A stretch of DNA of 64,000 bases. Origin: Hemileia vastatrix (taxonomy: Eukaryota > Basidiomycota > Pucciniomycetes > Pucciniales > Zaghouaniaceae). The translations under genes and the position numbers were made by a program. Location: contig JASXTE010000014.1 in NCBI GenBank assembly GCA_030280995.1, positions 3,706,656-3,770,655 of the forward strand, read 5' to 3'. This document shows positions 53,343 through 64,000 of this stretch, piece after piece. How positions within the stretch are numbered: the stretch's first letter is position 1; every line of letters starts with the position of its first letter. The notes under the pieces were generated by a model. It did no database searches. It saw only the letters and a program-made list of their open reading frames with translations, and was not told where the DNA came from.

Positions 53343-54835
53343 TTTCAGGCTGAGGTCAAGTACAGAGACGTGAACTAGCTTGAATGGTCAGTTGTGTAAG
53401 AGATTTTAATGGTCCTATATGAATACTGTAGTACAAATCCAATAAGTATTAAAATATAACTCAATATAAGGGTCTCAGTAATTTTAATCTCACTAATTAA
53501 ATATGGCTTACAATCTTATAGTTGGTAGAAAAATAGATTTAATAAATTCAGATACTATTCAAAGACTTTATAAGTACTATTGATATGTATTGTAATTATA
53601 TTGGTTATATGTTTAAATTGTAATGATAAAGAATGTAGAAAACAAGACAAAAAACCCCTCCTTTTATACACAATAACTTCCCCAATGAGTCCCTTGATTT
53701 ACCAGCTCTATACACAGTTAATGACGCCTCATTCCAGCTAATAGACATGTCCAGAAACTCAAAGAGTGACCAGTAATACAATTAGAATGATATCACCCAC
53801 CAAAATCCAGTAGTAATAGGGTTAATCCATCAAGAATAAAGAATAAGCAAAAAAGAGAGTATATGTGTATTATACATTAAAATAAAAGAATAATAAGGGG
53901 AAATTAAGACTTATTATTACTTAATAATAAGGGGAATTAACTGTAGAAATTTTGGGGCTAATCATGAAATTTTACTGCGTGAAATCCCCATTCAAAAATG
54001 ACCAAAATTGACTGAGAAACCACCATAATACCCAAAAAAGGGCGTGAGATGTGGGGTAACTACATGCAGTCCTTGGAAGGCGCTTGCACAGGTAAATCCT
54101 TGAATAATTTAGGCAAATTTAAAAATGGTAGTGAATTAAAGTTCTAAGATTGAGGTTATTAATGAAATTAGTGCATATAAAGATTGTCAATGCATATGTA
54201 ATTAAGCTAGGACACTAAATAAGCACCTGTCGCCTATTTTAGTGTGTTTCCCCATAGTGGGCACAGAATGTGGGTTAACTATAGTTTGAAAAAGCTAAAT
54301 TTTCTAAAAATGATGCTATTCACATGTGAAAAATGCAGGCAGTATGTGGCCAGTACACAGAAGCCATTTCTGGCATAAAAATCACCATATTTGGAAAGTG
54401 TTACTTTTATGCATTTGAGTAGCCAAATCAATAGTCCTAATTAAGAAAAATTAATCTGTCAAAGCAAATTTATAATATTATTAAATTTATAGCGCATATA
54501 ATCAACTTTTAAGTGATTTAAAGTGCATTTCTTGTTTTTTACATAAAATAATGAAAACAACAGCTTTAAGTCTACTTAACAATTATTTAGCCTTATATTT
54601 AAGGTTCTTAAGATTAACCTAAAATGTTCCAACTTAATACTAAGTATATAAGAATTATAAAAGGTGGATATATGTGTGTATATAAGGTGTTATAATGGCA
54701 TATTTTGTATATTATCATAAATTTACTTATGTATACTATTTGTGTACTCTAATTTATTGCTCCAATGTATAATCCATGTGTTTAACATAATTTATAAGTG
54801 CATTTAACTCAGTCCTGGAGATATCCAGGCTGAAA
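53343..54835 (-). repeat. Chromovirus I 3' LTR (1493 bp)
   Basis: Same ends as the A LTR, with CTGAAA in place of CTGACA at its start on the element strand. No gene inside. Confidence 0.87.
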
Positions 54836-55009
54836 CTTTCCCACCCAAAAAAACAATAAAAAAGGATAAGTTATACACTTTATTTATTCATGTTATTTTC
54901 CAGGTATTCAGAAAATTCAGTAGCATTAAAGAGTAATTCTTTAATGAAATAAAACATAATAAAATATTATGAGTACTGGTTTTTTAACCCCTCAGCTGGT
55001 TGAACAGAA

Positions 55010-55283
55010 TTTTATTTCTGTTTAAATTTTTTTAGAAGGGAGGATAGATTTGAAATTTCTTTGTCAGGTATCCATTTATCAAATTCATTTGATTTCCTCT
55101 TAAATCTTAACAAATACTCAGTTCCTTTCTCTTTAGTAAGGATTCTTTTCTTGAGTATTTTTTCAATCTCTGCTTTTTACTAAATTTCTTCAGGTTTATT
55201 TTTAGGCCTTCTCCTTCTTCTTGGAAATAAGTCAGGATCATTTGCATGGTAAGGTTTTAATAATGAGATAGTGAAAACCGGTG
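55010..55283 (-). pseudogene. Chromovirus I chromodomain tail
   Basis: Reads ANDPDLFPRRRRRPKNKPEE, a stop, then KAEIEKILKKRILTKEKGTE, YLLRFKRKSNEFDKWIPDKE and a Lys-rich end: the chromodomain of the A/F family with its Trp intact. Truncated upstream at a breakpoint (GTGAAAACCGGTGTAGG). Confidence 0.78.
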
Positions 55284-56508
55284 TAGGTAGACTCTTACAG
55301 TTGCCTTGCTGTAAGCAGAATCCAAAGGAGTTGGATAATCAGAGAAAAACTTGTCCCTCTAAATGAATTTGTGAGTTTTTTAGATCAATAAGCTTAAAAG
55401 TCGACTTGATAATAATAAAGAGTGAAACTCTGTCTAATTAACGCTTGTTAGGATGATTGAGCGGTTCTTCTGTGCAAAACAACTGAAATGAAACAATAAA
55501 TTTACACCAGAAACTATATTTTAAAAGAATGAAGTTTTAATGTTTTTAGATTTTAATAATTTTTGAAAAAAGATACTATAAATGATTCCCTGGAGTTGAG
55601 ACCTTTCTAATGATACCCTATATGCTAACATTTAAGAGTTGTTGAGTAAAATGTTTAAAGTGTTATGTAAAATTGTTATTTTATAAGGGTATTATAAATG
55701 ATAAATTATTTTGTTGACAAAAGAAAAATATGAATAATGGTTGTTATAATTCTCTCATTTTTTTGAATAATTTAGAGTCTACAGCCTTATATGCATATTG
55801 ACCTGTCACGTGCCCTTTTTCCCTCTGGAGCGCGGCCAGAGCTTCTCTGAAGTTTGTCCGGAGCTTGTACAGAGCTTGGCCGGACCTCAGGACTCAATTT
55901 AAAACTGTGAATCTATAATAAAAAATCGAACAAAATTACACATGATGGAGCTACTTCTCTTAACATTCTTAACTATTTTTTGTAGTCTGTGCAGCTCTAT
56001 TCACCCTATAAAAATTCATCAAAGTTAAGTAATTTTTGAAAAATGTAAATAATTTAATAAATCTTTAAAAATCAATTAAAAATATTAGAAAAATAGTAAA
56101 AATTAAGTAAAAATTCCCAAAGGTTCTTAAGCTTCTTGACTTTTATTGAATTTAGTTTTTGGGGCAGTAAAAAATCATATGAGCCGTGAAATTAATAAAT
56201 TTGACCAAACATTCATATATTAACTTTTCAACTTCATTTTTTGTTCAATAATAAAATATTTTAAACTAATCCTGCTTCTCCAATCACCATCCTATTCCCA
56301 ACAGATATTCTAAATAGACTTTTAGAGCCGTACTAAGATTTGGAATGCCACATCCACCCTCCAGTAAAGAATGTCCTCATTCTTTGAATTTTGCATGTTT
56401 GATCGATATATAATCCTACGTTTATCTTCTCCATATTCTTCTCTTCTTCATTTCTTCAATATCCCACTCTAACTACATAATCTTATTTCTACTTTTATAA
56501 GTACCATC
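55284..56508. other. AT-rich intergenic stretch without a gene
   Basis: No credible frame. A GC-rich patch at ~55806-55885 has repeated GAGCTT words (CCGGAGCTTGTACAGAGCTT). It may be the remains of another LTR; no partner was found. Confidence 0.5.
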
Positions 56509-56769
56509 CACTACGCAATATAGGGGGTGGACTTGCTAGCAAGTCCTCAACCTGAACTCAGATGGAACTCAGATGGAACTCAGACTGAACTCATACTGAA
56601 CCCATACTGAACTCTACTTGAACACCCACCTAAAACTGTTCTGCTGAGTGGTGTTCATCCCTGATTGAATGGTTCCTTTATCAATAGCTCAATGTGTGTT
56701 CAATCTATGGTGAGTTTGGGTCCAAGGTTGCGGACTTGCTAGCAAGTCCGCCCCCCATATTGTGTGGTG
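56509..56769 (+). mobile_element. CACTA-like MITE, copy 2 (261 bp)
   Basis: Flanked by ATC/ATC. Same ends and palindromes (56529-56546; 56732-56749) as copy 1; one substitution in 261 bp (GATTGAATGG against GATTGTATGG). It lies just upstream of, or within, the 5' part of a Cys-rich gene. Confidence 0.88.
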
Positions 56770-57450
56770 ATCATCTGTATTAAAGATCTTGCCATACCAT
56801 GTGACCTCTGCAAGAAATATGAAGTCCCTTGCTTGATGTCCTTTCTGAATCCTCCTGGAATAACCGCTTGTTATCTCTGTCTCTCCAAAAAGGTTAAATG
56901 CATCCGGAAAACTTCTAAACCATCTTTCAATCCTATTTCTGGCCCATCTAATTCTCCAGCTTCTAACTTATCTTAAAAAAGATTAGCAAAAGTACCTGTA
57001 TTCTGGAAAAGGATCAAGGCTAAAACTAAACTACCATCTCCAACTTCATCTCTAATCCCTCCTTCTCAAGATCCTTCACTCATACTTCCAGTTTCTCCTT
57101 TTTCTTTTGCTCAGACTTTATTTCCTGGGTGCCAAAGTAAGCCTTTTAATAATTATTTATCTATTCCATGTTAATCCCAAGAATGCCTTTTCAATCTTTT
57201 AGCTATTAACATCACCAACTCTGATGATGTAGGTCGGGTCCAAATGGACTATATAAATCATTATCCTAAATTATATAGATATCTTTTTCTTGACTTTACT
57301 GATGATATAAAGAGAAATATTTTATCATATTTCCAAGACACTCTTGCCAATAATTATGAAGATTTAATAAAGAGAAGATTGTTGATGCAGAGTTTTGATG
57401 ATGATGTAGAAAAATTTCAGCAAAATTATTTTTTTAATCTTATAGTTTAG
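56764..57450 (+). pseudogene. Broken gene with Zn2Cys6-like cysteine pattern
   Basis: One frame with two stops (TAA 56974; TAA ~57171). The N-terminal part has CDLCKKYEVPC and CYLCLSKKVKC, giving C-X2-C-X6-C-X12-C-X2-C-X6-C, the spacing of fungal Zn(II)2Cys6 DNA-binding domains. A Ser/Pro linker follows (PSPTSSLIPPSQDPSLILPV), then a helical C-terminus (DFTDDIKRNILSYFQDTLAN). The first codons lie in MITE sequence, so the real start was upstream or lost. A transcription-factor-like or transposon-borne DNA-binding role is possible; I do not recognise the family. Confidence 0.45.
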
Positions 57451-58070
57451 TAATTTAGTAAGCATGAATCCTTATATTTTCTTCATATTAAATTGTTTTA
57501 AATAGATTTCTTCATAATTTTTCATTTTGAAATAAAATCTATTTGCCTTGTGATTCTACCGACTACTGAGAGCAAGGTTTGAATCCCTTCAGACCCCCCT
57601 ATACTAGTCTCTACTCATATGCATTAAGAGAAAAGGCTCCACACCTACTGAGCTGAATACTTGATTCTATTCTCATCAAATGAGCCAAATACTCCTGATT
57701 CCATTCTCTTTGATTAAGCCAAATACTTTATCCAATTTTTGCCATAAGGTCCTCCAAGCTTCATACCATTTAGCCTATTCAAGGCACACTAATTTTCCAA
57801 CTACCATATCCTCCTTCAAATATTTCATCATCACAACATTCAAATAGACCACCTTTTAATAACTCATATTTTAAATAATAATAATCACCATATTTTCACC
57901 ATGTTTAGCACCATAATTATCATTCATCATCCATAATTTCATCATCCATCACCTCCAAAATATTAACCACTAAATTTTCCAAATCAAACATATACCCTTT
58001 TCAAAATTTGAGTACCAGTGATAAATTAAATAATTTGTTGTTTGTTAATTGAATAGCCTTCATAAAATTT
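57451..58070. other. AT-rich stretch, nothing identified
   Basis: No credible gene. GGTTTGAATCCC at ~57571 resembles a tRNA B-box, but no cloverleaf could be built. CATCATCCATAATTTC-like words repeat near 57900. Confidence 0.4.
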
Positions 58071-58078
58071 TTTTCATT

Positions 58079-59229
58079 ACCAGTTTAGATGTCTTGTGGG
58101 ACAGTGATAAATTAAAATGAGTGCATAGAGTTGCATAGAATATTCCAGTTTAAGGTCATGGGAGACCCATCTTTAAATCTCTTTCAAATTGTCCAAATAA
58201 CAATTGAATTGCCAGTTTAATGTCATAGAGGACAAACAATGAGTGATTTTCAAGTTTAGGGTCATAGTGGACCAAACTTTTGATCAATACCACCTCCAAC
58301 CTATATCCTAAACCTTTCTCCAAAAATATCCATAAAATCTTGAAAATCCTTGAAAATTAGCCAGTTTAAAGTCTTGGAGGACTAAAAGCATATCTTAAAA
58401 TAAAATCATAAACAGCCATTTTAAAGTCTTAGAGGACTAACAGATCCAATGAGGAACCAAATTCTTGAAATAAAATCATAAAAACTTAAAGAAAGTCTTG
58501 AAAATTAGCCAGTTTAAAGTCTTGGAGGACTACACATTTTGAAGTAGGATCCATTTTTTCTCAAGCTCCTCTTGACCCTTTTTCCTATATAAAATATACT
58601 ATAAAAGTAATAATCCAAAAGAAAATTGAAAATTAAATTTAAAAAAAATTTGAAAAATAATTGTATGTTTATATATTTATATATTTATTTTAATTTTTAA
58701 TTTTATTATTATTTTTTTCAATTTTTTAATGATGAAAATAATAAAAGGTTATAAAAGATTGTTATGAAATAAAATTTAAAATTTAATTTTAAAAAAAATG
58801 ATGAATGAATTTGAAATATAAAATTTATGAAAAGTAAAATAAAATTTAAAAGATGCCCCCTGGCCAATTGATGAGCCGTACCCTCAACATCATACCCACA
58901 TCCAAGTGCAACTTGATGTGGTTACACAATTTTGAGAAATTGAAAATACAAAATTAATAAATGAAAGTTTAGGAAAATAAAATTTTATGATAATGATCAC
59001 TGGGTGGGCTCCCTCAAATTTGTAAATATGATTAGAGACCACCAGTGAGCATCACCCTTAAAAATATTTTATAGTATTATAGAAATTAAAATAAAAGAAA
59101 AACATATTTCATTATATAAAAATCTAACATAAAAGAAATAACAAAATAAAAAATAAAAAAGAATCTTGAATCTGGCAGTGGGAGCATTGTCTCTTCGTAC
59201 GTTCCAGTTTATAGTCTTAGCGGACTTTG
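58079..59229 (+). repeat. Eight dispersed copies of a ~25-bp motif
   Basis: Consensus CCAGTTTAAAGTCTTGGAGG followed by ACTAA. Copies near 58080, 58145, 58211, 58251, 58361, 58415, 58509 and 59203, all on the plus strand, at irregular spacing (39-110 bp, then ~690). AGTC and GACT halves can pair around a 6-nt loop. No gene lies here; 58620-59160 between the last copies is AT-rich, with an inverted GATCACTGGGTGG / CCACCAGTGAGC pair at 58998-59051. Confidence 0.7.
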
Positions 59230-59291
59230 TATAGATCAAAAACAATGCCAGGATTCAACAAGAAACAGGGAAAATTGGTAACAAACATTGT

Positions 59292-59332
59292 GGGGTAATT
59301 GTGTATAGAGCAGCCAGCCCATCAATTACCCC
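59292..59332. repeat. Hairpin GGGGTAATTG / CAATTACCCC
   Basis: Perfect 10-bp stem with a 21-nt loop, in the non-coding sequence 3' of element J. Could be a terminal or subterminal fold of an unidentified repeat. Confidence 0.5.
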
Positions 59333-59624
59333 CAAACTTGCCAATATTTAATTCAGAAGGTTCCCCTGTGAACACTTCTACCAAAAAAAAAATTATCATT
59401 CCAACATATATCTTCTCCATATTTTTTGTCTCTTTTAAGAGTTTTAAGAATTTTCAAACAAATGTCTTTATAAATGTCGTAAGATTTTGTTAATGGTTTT
59501 GTCTCCCATACCATAGTAAAACAACAGTAATATTTTTAATAAGAAATTAGTTTATCCTCATTCTGGAGTTAAACTTTGACAAAATTTTATTTAATCGATT
59601 ATGTATTTTACCCTTGTTTCGGAG

Positions 59625-60764
59625 TCAAACTTCAGTACTCTGGGTACCTCTAGGATAGAACCGTTTGACTTGATCGGCCACTAAACTCTTCTTTAAAACT
59701 ACTCCATCCAACTCTTCTAGCACATATCAACCATCAGATACTTGTCCCTTGACTTTATACGGTCCATTCCACCTATCTGAAAACATCTTTCCCCATTGGC
59801 TCTCCAAACTCCTATGATACACCAAAACCATATCTCCATTTTTCAAAGGTTTCTAAGTCGATGTGCCAACCGCTCATCCCAATATCTTACTGACTGATTT
59901 CAGATCTTCCTCATCTGCAAATATTCCTTTTCTAAGTACTCTTCTTTCTTTTCTAGCTGCATCATTCTTGCACATAACAATTCTTCAGTAGTGTTAACAG
60001 TATCCCAATCTACTCCAAGATATGATTCAGCCTCTAAATCAACCTGTAAAACTGCTTTTTTTCCAAAAACTAGTTCATAAGGTGAATATCCAGTCATTCT
60101 TTTGGAAGTGATTCTGTCAGCAAATAATACTAAGGGTAAATTGTGCCTCCATTTTTCAGCGCTTATTCCACACATTTTAATTAATTCATCCTTTATAACT
60201 TGATACCCTCTTTCAACCATTCCTTTAGCTTCAGGATAATTAGGGGTTACTACCCTAACCTTCGATCAAAACTTTGATATAGCTTCCCTTAATTCTGCCC
60301 CAAATTCAGGTCCTCCATCAACCATTACCAATTTCATAACCCCATATCGATACACCCAATCCTTCAACAAGAAATCTGCCACATTTTTCCATTTAAATTA
60401 ATAAGAGGCACTTCCTCTACCAAACCAGATAAACCATCTCTGGCTACAATTAAATATTTATATCTCCCCTCTTTTATATAAACAGCATCCAAACTAACCC
60501 TACCAAAAGAGTGTTTTCAACAGTTGCATGTCCAGGTTCTTTTGGCCTTAGGTAACTCCTTCTTTGACATTCTTCACATGACTGAACCTATTTCTTAACA
60601 GCCATCTTCATACCGGGCCACCAAAATCTATCAGTAATTTTTCTATATGTCTCTCCCATTCTTCTATGACCAAGATCTTCATGCAGTGATTTCATAACCA
60701 ACTCTTGCCCTTTCTTTTGAGAAACTAATACTTGAGGATTTGGATACCTTCTTTTCATCAATCT
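59625..60764 (-). pseudogene. Element J integrase (broken)
   Basis: Zinc finger: HEDLGHRRMGETYRKI then CEECQRRSYL. Core: Asp in GRVSLDAVYIKEGRYKYL, Asp in LVMVDGGPEFGAEL, Glu in GMVERGYQVIKDEL; all three are present. Frame 59900-60220 continues with RMTGYSPYELVFGKKAVLQV. The C-terminal barrel reads KNGDMVLVYHRSLESQWGKM, FSDRWNGPYKVKGQVSDG and LKKSLVADQVKRFYP. Stops and frameshifts near 60760, 60590, 60265, 59880 and 59730 inactivate it. Confidence 0.85.
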
Positions 60765-61900
60765 TTATCCAGATATATAAAAAGCTGGGGTCTTTCTTTT
60801 GATAGCCATCCAGTCATCATCAACACATTCCTCTGGCCTTTCCAGAGTCAACAAATATTTTACCAAAACATAATAAGACCCAGTCTGTCCCCAGACTTCA
60901 TCTTTAAAATACAATAAAATAACATCCAAGGGCATTTCCCTATCACCTATATCACCTGCACTTGCATGAGCCATAAGCTTCTTTGATTGAGTTTGATTGA
61001 TAAACAAATAAAAATTTTCATCTTTAAATTTTGAAACTTCATACCTCTTTTGAACCAAATTTTTATCAACCTCTTTACCACCCTTTTTAGTATCTCCTTC
61101 TTCATCTTCATCATTCAACCTCCGCTTTACCGAATTTATATCTACACCCAGCCTCTCTTTGACCAAATTTTCTAAACTTCCAACATATACACCATTAATC
61201 AATTTACTACAATCCCATACTACCACATCATTCTCATCCACATATACACTTTCCACACTTTCATTATCCTCATATCCCACATATTCATCCCGCTTTATAC
61301 AACCAGCCAGTTTAACCTCATGGGGGAGGTCTGGAAATTCTTCAGCTCCTTTAGTGCTGGCCTTAATCATAGGTATATCTTCATCGAACTCTTCTGAGTC
61401 TGAATCATCTTCAGTGGGTGGTCTTCTTGACAAACCGTCTGGCATAGTAAAAGTTCTGCCAGGCTTATGAACTAAGTCAAAATAAAAATTTTGAATGAAT
61501 GCTACACATCTAGTCATAGGTGCATTTGGTAAACTTGGGGAATTAATCATTTGAATTAAAGATTTTGCATCCACTTGCAATTTAAAGTGTTGGCCCCACA
61601 AAACATTTTGAAGTTTCTTTAAAATTTTTGCCACTCCACACAGTTCCAATTTTGGCTGAGAATATCTTGATTTGACTTTGGTGAATACCACAGATTCATA
61701 CCTAACTGGCCTAATGTAACAAGCTTTATCCATCTGAGGAAAAACTTCCCCAGCAGCAACCTGACTTGAGTCAACTGCTAAATAAATCCTACCAGCATCT
61801 TTTTATAATCTAACTTGTGCAGGACAATATCTTTTCCCAAAACCTTCTTCAATCTCTTAAACGCCCTTTCACACTCTTCATCCTTTCTTGTCAACCTTCT
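60765..61900 (-). pseudogene. Element J RNase H and tether region
   Basis: AVDSSQVAAGEVFPQMDKAC carries the first Asp; then SQPKLELCGVAKILKKLQNV (Glu), FKLQVDAKSLIQMIN (Asp) and FTMPDGLSRRPPTEDDSDSE (Asp). A long acidic, then lysine-rich tether (RRLNDEDEEGDTKKGGKEVD) of ~190 residues connects to integrase, much longer than in A/B/D. The open frame 60765-61733 is clean; upstream it is broken. Confidence 0.85.
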
Positions 61901-62660
61901 CAACGGAGCTGCCAATGAAAAAAAGTCCTTGATAAACATTCAAACATAAACACATATGCCTAAAAACCCCCTAACTTTGGTTGTATTCTTGGGTCTTGGC
62001 CAGGACTTAATTTTATTCACTTTCTTCTTGGACATAATCCTACCCTCTCTACATACCCCATGACCTAAAATCTCTAAAGCTGGCACACAACATTAAAATT
62101 TTGAACCCAAAATAGTTAAACCAGCTTCTTCAATTCTAAACAAGATCCTCTCTAAAGTGATTGCATACTCCCAGATGAATTTTTGTATCCCTGGGTTCTC
62201 CTCCAGCACTTCATTATTTTAATCTGTTGAAGGTCCTTTAATTCCTCCATTGTCAATAAAGATTCCAGAATATTGAGGAATTTCATCTTGAAGAATCCAA
62301 GCCATATGAGTTTGATAAACAGCAAATGAATTTGTTGCTCCTTGAGGTAATCTTGTCAATTGTAATCGTCCTAGTGGTGTATCAGAAGTAGTGAGAGGCC
62401 TAGAGTCTGGATGCAACTCTCTCTCATCATATCCCCCCATAATATCTCCTAAATCATAACACACTCTCCCAGAAAACACTTCCACAAACTCCTCAGCACT
62501 AGGTGGTATACCAGCATCCTTTATTGTAACCCTATTTGATTCCCTGAGTCATGAACAACTCTAAGTTTGCCATTCGGTTTCTTGATACAAAATACCGGAC
62601 TAGAATAACTTGATGATGATTGCTCATACAGTCCAGTGAAAATCCGTTCTCTGACAACTT
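61901..62660 (-). pseudogene. Element J reverse transcriptase (broken, catalytic motif changed)
   Basis: SSSSYSSPVFCIKKPNGKLR (fingers), then 62219-62485: FSGRVCYDLGDIMGGYDERE, GRLQLTRLPQGATNSFAVYQ, ILQDEIPQYSGIFIDNGGIK. The xIDD catalytic motif reads FIDN, so the second Asp is Asn. Thumb and connection sequence follow in other frames. Frameshifts near 62220 and 62540. Confidence 0.83.
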
Positions 62661-63021
62661 CGATATAAGCTTCTTTTAATGCAGCCTGAATTGGGATTGG
62701 TTTTTGCTGTCACGGTTCATGACATACTACAGGAATCTTGTAAGATTCCCCATAGGAATGCTTCAACACAACCCTCTCCTCTTCTACAGAAGCAATGGCC
62801 TTCTCTTGCTTGACCATCACATCCAACAACAACTTCTTCTCTTCTCCAGACAACCAACCATCAGGTCCAAAATTAACAACACCTAATCTATCAAAAGTGA
62901 TTCTTGACATTTCAGTAAATTCAGGCAGATTATACACCAAGGGACCTTCATAAGGATCTCTTTATAGACTTGGTCTTCTCAAAGGTGGATTTAATTCAGC
63001 AGGTAGTGGTTGATTAATTGT
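62661..63021 (-). pseudogene. Element J protease-RT linker
   Basis: 62710-62940 encodes VYNLPEFTEMSRITFDRLGV, GPDGWLSGEEKKLLLDVMVK and KIPVVCHEP, the segment before RT in this lineage. Stop near 62708 and a break at ~62945. Confidence 0.7.
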
Positions 63022-63974
63022 TCATATTTTATTTGCTACCTTCTTATATTTTGCTGCTTCCGCATCTACATAAGCTTGAGGTAAAATATTAATTTTTGTA
63101 TTGCCATTAAAATTTTCATCAAAGGAATTCCCTTCTTCGTTAGAATCAGAATCAATATAAGTAGGAAAATATTTTATTTCATTTTTAAACTTAACCCTCT
63201 TCACTTTTCCCTTGTCTAATTTTTCAACAAATTTTCCAACACCTTTAATTCCCTTATCCATCATAAAATCACCAGTAGAAAAAGTTAGCAGTTTATCCTC
63301 TTGCTGGAGGACCGGAATCAAATTATCACAAAAATTATTTTTTTGTGTTTTAATTATACTAAGATTTTTTATAGAATTTTGATGAAATAATTGCAGTTTA
63401 CCCTCTTGCTGGAGGTCTGGAATCGAATTATCAAAAAAAATATTTTTTTGTGTTTTAATTATACTAAGATTTTTTATAGAATTTTGATGAAATAATTGCA
63501 GTTTACCCTCTTGCTGGAGGTCAGAAAATAAACCATTCCAATTTTTATTCAACATAATATTTCCCATCTTCCCTCTTGATCCATTCTTGAATGTGATTGA
63601 AAATCTTGACAGAGAAGTGAGACAAACCAAAAATTTGAAAACATAATAACAATTCAATGTATTATTAACAGAAAATAATTTAGAATCTACTTGAATTATC
63701 TCCAAGTGAGATGACCTATTGCAATCAGGGATCTCATCCTGGGGAGAGATTGCAATATTAGAGTGATCAGCCCCAGATACCCCAAAAAATGAGGGTCTCC
63801 AAATTTCCCCTCTAAACATAATTCACCAGAAGCCGTCCGTTCAATATGCCTCTTCTTGGAGCATACACAACATTGACACATAGTGGTCACTTCAGGCCTA
63901 GTTTCCCAACCTTCATCTCCTGGGGGTGCTAGACACATATGAAGCCTTCTCATATCGTCCCCTGTAATATCCAA
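63022..63974 (-). pseudogene. Element J upstream polyprotein region with Cys-rich motif
   Basis: 63696-63974 contains MCQCCVCSKKRHIER and ERTASGELCLEGKFGDPHFL, a Cys-rich patch seen next to protease in this lineage (inference). 63022-63819 continues in another frame with hydrophobic YYVFKFLVCLTSLSRFSITF, a 35-residue tandem repeat, and VKFKNEIKYFPTYIDSDSNE...AYVDAEAAKYKKVANKI. Could include a decayed protease; no DTG/DSG triad is clear. Confidence 0.55.
63301..63530 (-). repeat. 105-bp tandem repeat in element J, ~2.2 units
   Basis: TTGCTGGAGG recurs at 63301, 63406 and 63511, exactly 105 bp apart. It encodes a 35-residue repeat (LQQEGKLQLFHQNSIKNLSI...). Units are nearly identical, so the duplication is recent relative to the element's decay. 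Confidence 0.85.
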
Positions 63975-64000
63975 ACTAATGCCAATACCAGCTTTATAAC

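Larger units (their letters stand above)
53343..55283 (-). mobile_element. Chromovirus I, truncated (3' LTR and pol tail)
   Basis: An A/F-family LTR (53343-54835) is followed by a polypurine tract (54836-54848) and the last ~430 bp of the interior, then similarity ends abruptly near 55283. The 5' part is missing. Confidence 0.85.
59625..63974 (-). mobile_element. Element J: different Ty3/Gypsy lineage, decayed, runs off the right edge
   Basis: Minus strand, in order from 63974: Cys-rich/protease-proximal part, linker with a 105-bp repeat, RT, RNase H with DGLSRRPP, integrase HHCC and core, and a C-terminal part ending at TGA 59625. No chromodomain is seen after that. Sequence differs strongly from A/B/D/F (for example GIFID..GGIKGP in RT), so it belongs to another clade. 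No LTR could be delimited in the window. Confidence 0.82.

Noticed and set aside
57540..57620. Possible tRNA or tRNA-derived SINE (GGTTTGAATCCC)
   Set aside because: Only a B-box-like word; no A-box at the right distance and no acceptor stem.
58079..59229. CRISPR-like array
   Set aside because: Spacing is irregular (39 to ~690 bp), the motif varies and the genome is eukaryotic; reported instead as a dispersed motif.
61159..61470. Plus-strand Ser/Thr-rich frame
   Set aside because: Antisense of the acidic RNase H-integrase tether of element J.

Overview
The window reads as a repeat-filled stretch of a fungal genome, most likely a rust fungus (Pucciniales). The sequence is very AT-rich. It carries chromodomain-bearing Ty3/Gypsy retrotransposons, PIF/Harbinger-like DNA transposons, Tc1/mariner fragments, a CACTA-like MITE, short (55-65 nt) GT-AG introns inside transposon genes, and a protein resembling the Tet-like 2OG-Fe(II) oxygenases expanded in rusts. 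The taxon is an inference from these families. I see no clear single-copy host gene.

The left 48.5 kb is one set of nested insertions. A Tc1/mariner copy (M1, 47235-48508) was invaded by a large Harbinger-like element (H1, ending at 47234). H1 was then hit by a small related non-autonomous element (H0, 5387-6236), which chromovirus A (1-5386) later entered. H1 also received chromovirus B (6251-15093), chromovirus F (18580-43254) and a 261-bp CACTA-like MITE. The 3' LTR of F was split by a second Harbinger-like copy, H2 (25281-42113), and H2 was in turn split by chromovirus D (28807-38049). The order is M1 > H1 > F > H2 > D, and LTR divergence agrees: about 8% for F, about 2-3% for B, about 2% for D (eye estimates).

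Each Harbinger-like element is a multi-gene unit. A DDE transposase on + is followed by a long palindromic C-rich/G-rich minisatellite, a spliced Tet-like oxygenase gene on +, a subterminal array of palindromes echoing the terminal repeat, and a Myb/SANT-like gene on - ending in a coiled coil. All copies here are damaged. A diverged relative (H3, from 48850) keeps the Myb-like gene but carries a different cargo gene.

The chromoviruses (A, B, D, F and fragment I) share a layout: LTR, a conserved PBS, a small coiled-coil ORF1 overlapped in another frame by Gag, then Gag, DTGA/DSGA protease, RT, RNase H, integrase and chromodomain. Gag to Pol is essentially one frame interrupted by lesions.

The right 15 kb holds H3, a truncated chromovirus (I), a second MITE copy, a broken gene with a Zn2Cys6-like cysteine pattern, an AT-rich stretch with eight dispersed copies of a short motif, and a different, decayed Ty3/Gypsy element (J) that runs off the right edge.
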